Assembly: GCA_002358905.1 (NCBI GenBank)
Contig: DEPT01000059.1
Span: forward strand, 5,986 to 13,254
DNA from: Akkermansiaceae bacterium UBA3385
GTDB lineage: Bacteria; Verrucomicrobiota; Verrucomicrobiia; Verrucomicrobiales; Akkermansiaceae
DNA: 7,269 nucleotides
Reading direction: 5' to 3'
Positions within the stretch are counted from its first letter, which is position 1, and every line of letters begins with the position of its first letter. The translations under genes were made by a program, and so were the position numbers. This document shows, piece by piece, positions 5,144-7,269 of this stretch. The notes under the pieces were generated by a model, which saw only the letters and a list, made by a program, of their open reading frames with translations, was not told the origin of the DNA and searched no databases.

Positions 5144-6769
5144 ATGCGTTATCATACCCCACTCCGCACACTTGGTTTATCTGCAGCCGCTCTTCTCCTT
5201 TGGGCTCCGGCTCTGGCTGTTCCCTCCGCCCCCATCAGCACCCGGCCAGCCATCATTCCTCAGCCGCGTCAGCTCAACGCAGTCCCCGACCAGACAGGTT
5301 TTCTCCTGAGAGATGGCATCTGCATCGATTCCGCCACCAGCCACACAAAAGACGGACAGGCAGCCATCCGGGCACTGATAGCCGCCGGGGTTCCCGTGCG
5401 TATGGAAGAAGCAGAGGGAGAACTCCATATTGAGCACCTTTACATGCCCAGTCCCGAGGGGTACCAACTGAGTGTCACTCCTCAGGAAATCCGCATCGGC
5501 ATCGCCAGTCCGGCGGCTCTGCCCGCAGCTGCGCAAACCCTGGCCCAGGCTCTCTGCACCGATACAGAGGGTAAGCCCGCACTTCCCTCCATGCAGGTAG
5601 AGGACTTCCCCGCTCTCTCCCACCGAGGCATCATGCTCGACCCCTGCCGCCACCCCATTTCGGTGGCTGATACCAAGCGTATCCTGAGCATCATGGCGCG
5701 GTACAAGCTCAACCGCCTGCACTGGCACCTCTGCGATGACCAGGGCTGGCGCATCGAAATCAAGAAATACCCAAAGCTCACTGAAATCGGCAGCAAACGC
5801 ACGGAAAGTGCCGACTGGGTAGAACAGGACAAAACAGATGGTAAACCCGTGGAGTTCTTCTACTCCCAGGACGACATACGGGAGGTGGTGAACCATGCCC
5901 ACAGCCTCGGTATCACTATCATCCCGGAAATTGAAATTCCCGGTCACGCCAGTGCCGCCGTAACGGCATACCCGGAACTGGGCAACCATGATTGCCCCGG
6001 CTTTGCCCCCAGGGTAGAAACCGGCTGGGGCGTATTCACCCACGTCATGGCTCCGTGCGATTTCGCCTTCCGGTTTATCGAGGACGTCCTGGACGAGGTG
6101 TGCGAACTCTTTCCACGGGCACCCTTCATCCACATTGGCGGCGATGAAGTACCACGAGACCAGTGGCAGAAAAGCCCCGCAGCCCAGGCATTCATGCAAC
6201 AACACGGCATGACCCGCGAAAGCCAGATTCAGGATTACTTCACCCATTTCTGTGCCCAGGTGCTCCGCAAGCACGGACGGCTCATGGTCGGCTGGGATGA
6301 AATCATGTGCGCCCCGCAGCTCCCGCAGGATGCCGTAGTCATGGCCTGGCGTGGCATGGACCACGCCCGCATAGCTGCAGCTCGCGGGCACCAGCTCATC
6401 CTCTGTCCCATCCACGCTTTCTACTTCAATTTCCCGCAGGGCACAAATGAAGGCGACCGTTTCTACTTCGGGCTCAATGGTTTCGAGAACATCAACTGGC
6501 AGCATGTGCTGAACTTCGACACCTCCGTACCCGGCAACAATGTCATCGGCATTCAGGCCAATCTGTGGAGCGAATGTATCCCCAACATGCGCAAGCTGGA
6601 GTACATGCTCGTTCCCCGCATCTGCGCCCTGGCAGAAATCGCATGGTTGCCCAGGGAAGCCCGCCCGGGCGAAGCGCATCTGGGCCAGCGCATCCAGCAG
6701 CACCACGCCTGGTTCGACTCCATGAAAATCAACTTCCGACAGGAAGACGGCATGCCCCGCCAGGATTAA
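5144..6769 (+). CDS. Secreted GH20 beta-N-acetylhexosaminidase
   Basis: This enzyme removes terminal beta-linked GlcNAc or GalNAc from glycans by substrate-assisted catalysis. The 541-residue product has a signal peptide (R2-R8 basic, core 10-20, likely cut after A25 or A29). An N-terminal GH20b-type alpha/beta domain follows (about 30-155), then the TIM-barrel catalytic domain. Active-site motifs are in order: RGIMLDPCRH (161-170) with the sugar-contacting Arg161, LHWHLCDDQGWRIEI (192-206), HIGGDE (330-335) with the catalytic pair Asp334-Glu335, GWDE (383-386) and NLWSE (473-477). Nothing essential is missing and no C-terminal binding module is present, so this is the compact form. Known relatives act on mucin and other host glycans, which would suit a gut habitat. 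ATG 5144 is chosen for the signal peptide; no Shine-Dalgarno precedes it, and the leader is pyrimidine-rich and contains CTCCTCCTC. It follows the MauE/DoxX-type gene by 42 bp and ends at a shared terminator. Substrate preference cannot be read from sequence. Confidence 0.95.
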   Translation: MRYHTPLRTLGLSAAALLLWAPALAVPSAPISTRPAIIPQPRQLNAVPDQTGFLLRDGICIDSATSHTKDGQAAIRALIAAGVPVRMEEAEGELHIEHLYMPSPEGYQLSVTPQEIRIGIASPAALPAAAQTLAQALCTDTEGKPALPSMQVEDFPALSHRGIMLDPCRHPISVADTKRILSIMARYKLNRLHWHLCDDQGWRIEIKKYPKLTEIGSKRTESADWVEQDKTDGKPVEFFYSQDDIREVVNHAHSLGITIIPEIEIPGHASAAVTAYPELGNHDCPGFAPRVETGWGVFTHVMAPCDFAFRFIEDVLDEVCELFPRAPFIHIGGDEVPRDQWQKSPAAQAFMQQHGMTRESQIQDYFTHFCAQVLRKHGRLMVGWDEIMCAPQLPQDAVVMAWRGMDHARIAAARGHQLILCPIHAFYFNFPQGTNEGDRFYFGLNGFENINWQHVLNFDTSVPGNNVIGIQANLWSECIPNMRKLEYMLVPRICALAEIAWLPREARPGEAHLGQRIQQHHAWFDSMKINFRQEDGMPRQD

Positions 6770-6797
6770 GTAACCGGTCCTTAAACGCGAAGAAAAC

Positions 6798-6834
6798 AAG
6801 CCCCCGGCATGTTCTCCTGACACGCCAGGGGCTT
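6798..6834. terminator. Bidirectional terminator between convergent GH20 and autotransporter genes
   Basis: AAGCCCC pairs with GGGGCTT (6798-6804 with 6828-6834). After one C-A mismatch, GGC pairs with GCC (6806-6808 with 6824-6826), around a 15-base loop. Plus-strand transcripts then read ACATTTTAT. Minus-strand transcripts read GTTTTCTTCG after the same stem. It sits 28 bases after the GH20 stop and 24 bases beyond the stop of the opposing gene, so it can serve both. An outer GTAACC/GGTTAC pair (6770-6775, 6847-6852) could extend the structure. Confidence 0.75.
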
Positions 6835-6858
6835 ACATTTTATCCTGGTTACCAGCTA

Positions 6859-7269
6859 TCAGAACTTGTAGGTCGCGCCCACATTGGCGCTGTGGGCATT
6901 GGCGTTCTCTACGATCTCGCCTGTGTAGCTGGCGTTCACGCTCCACTTGTCGTTCAGCTCATAGCTCGCGCCCACGGTGAAATTCAGGCCCATACGGCCG
7001 GGGTTCATGCCGGTGTAGCTCACGCCTTCCATGCTCACGGTCGGGTTGTTACGGACCATGTCCTGGTGCAGGGCGACTTCACCGTATACTCCGAACTTAC
7101 CCATGCGGCGGCTGGCAGCCACACCGATTTCTGCACGCAGGTTCTGCAGGGAGCCGGTGCTGGTGCCATCCACGGTGGCGGAATCACTGGCGTAGTACTG
7201 CACGCCGGCAAACGGACTCAGCAGGGTGTTGGCGTTCAGCTCGTGGTTGTAGCTCACGCGGCCATCCAG
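6859..7269 (-). CDS. Autotransporter-type outer-membrane beta-barrel, C-terminal part only (5' part outside window)
   Basis: The minus-strand frame is open from the right edge (first codon CTG at 7269-7267) to a TGA at 6861-6859, giving 136 residues of a larger protein. The sequence has alternating polar/hydrophobic beta strands with glycines at turns: SYNHELN, LSPFAGVQYYAS, LRAEIGVAASRRM, FGVYGEVALHQD, GLNFTVGASYELNDKWSVNASYTGEI, and an ending NVGATYKF whose last residue is phenylalanine. That pattern, with the terminal aromatic residue as the BAM recognition signal, is characteristic of the autotransporter (type V secretion) translocator barrel and related porin-like barrels. The passenger or N-terminal region lies to the right of the window, so what it displays or secretes is unknown. 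The apparent GTG start at 7257 is only an internal valine. The gene converges on GH20 and shares a terminator with it. Confidence 0.82.
   Translation of the reverse strand: MDGRVSYNHELNANTLLSPFAGVQYYASDSATVDGTSTGSLQNLRAEIGVAASRRMGKFGVYGEVALHQDMVRNNPTVSMEGVSYTGMNPGRMGLNFTVGASYELNDKWSVNASYTGEIVENANAHSANVGATYKF

Noticed and set aside
4535..5155. Minus-strand open frame opposite the MauE/DoxX-type gene.
   Set aside because: Its product is low-complexity, rich in His and Gln, with no family features. The plus-strand frame gives a clear four-helix membrane protein.
5177..6823. Very long open frame (548 codons) on the minus strand opposite GH20.
   Set aside because: It mirrors the GH20 gene codon for codon, has no recognisable domain and crosses the terminator. 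The plus-strand GH20 has all catalytic motifs.

Overview
The window looks like chromosomal DNA of a Gram-negative gut-type bacterium of moderately high GC, most plausibly an Akkermansia-like member of the Verrucomicrobiota. This placement is inferred. It rests on a secreted GH20 hexosaminidase, a periplasmic LolA-like protein, an autotransporter-type outer-membrane barrel, a duplicated helix-turn-helix protein that resembles small regulators I associate with that group, and a truncated integrase tail of a style common in Verrucomicrobiota. No rRNA or other marker gene is present to settle it.

Left part (1-465). The first 111 bases encode the last 36 residues of what looks like a tyrosine recombinase. 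After it comes about 350 bp without a convincing gene. This stretch holds a degenerate GTACGAG-type reiteration (117-160), a cluster of three GC-rich hairpins (160-230), an imperfect inverted repeat (300-336) and a regular array of four hairpins with different stems joined by the constant linker GACGATATC (359-450). The array starts 16 bp beyond the stop codon of poxB, so it would form the 3' tail of that mRNA.

Middle left (466-2933, minus strand). A two-unit helix-turn-helix protein gene is followed after an 80-bp gap by poxB, a quinone-linked pyruvate dehydrogenase that converts pyruvate to acetate and CO2. A 15-bp-stem hairpin sits directly against the preferred poxB ATG and would bury the ribosome-binding region. 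Regulation of poxB by the helix-turn-helix protein or by this hairpin is a reasonable but untested idea.

Middle (2934-4508, minus strand). A non-coding stretch carries a terminator and a possible promoter. Upstream of it is a two-gene operon joined by a TAATG overlap: an exported LolA-like lipoprotein-sorting family protein, then a small two-helix membrane protein with TPR-like repeats. Both probably work at the cell envelope.

Right part (4509-6769, plus strand). Divergent from that operon are a MauE/DoxX-type four-helix membrane protein with a CxC motif and, 42 bp later, a secreted GH20 beta-N-acetylhexosaminidase with all main active-site motifs intact. The GH20 gene converges on a minus-strand autotransporter barrel gene that runs off the right edge (6859-7269), with a shared, probably bidirectional terminator between them. 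The enzymes and envelope proteins fit a host-glycan-degrading lifestyle. The most unusual material is non-coding: the covarying hairpin array and the start-codon hairpin of poxB.
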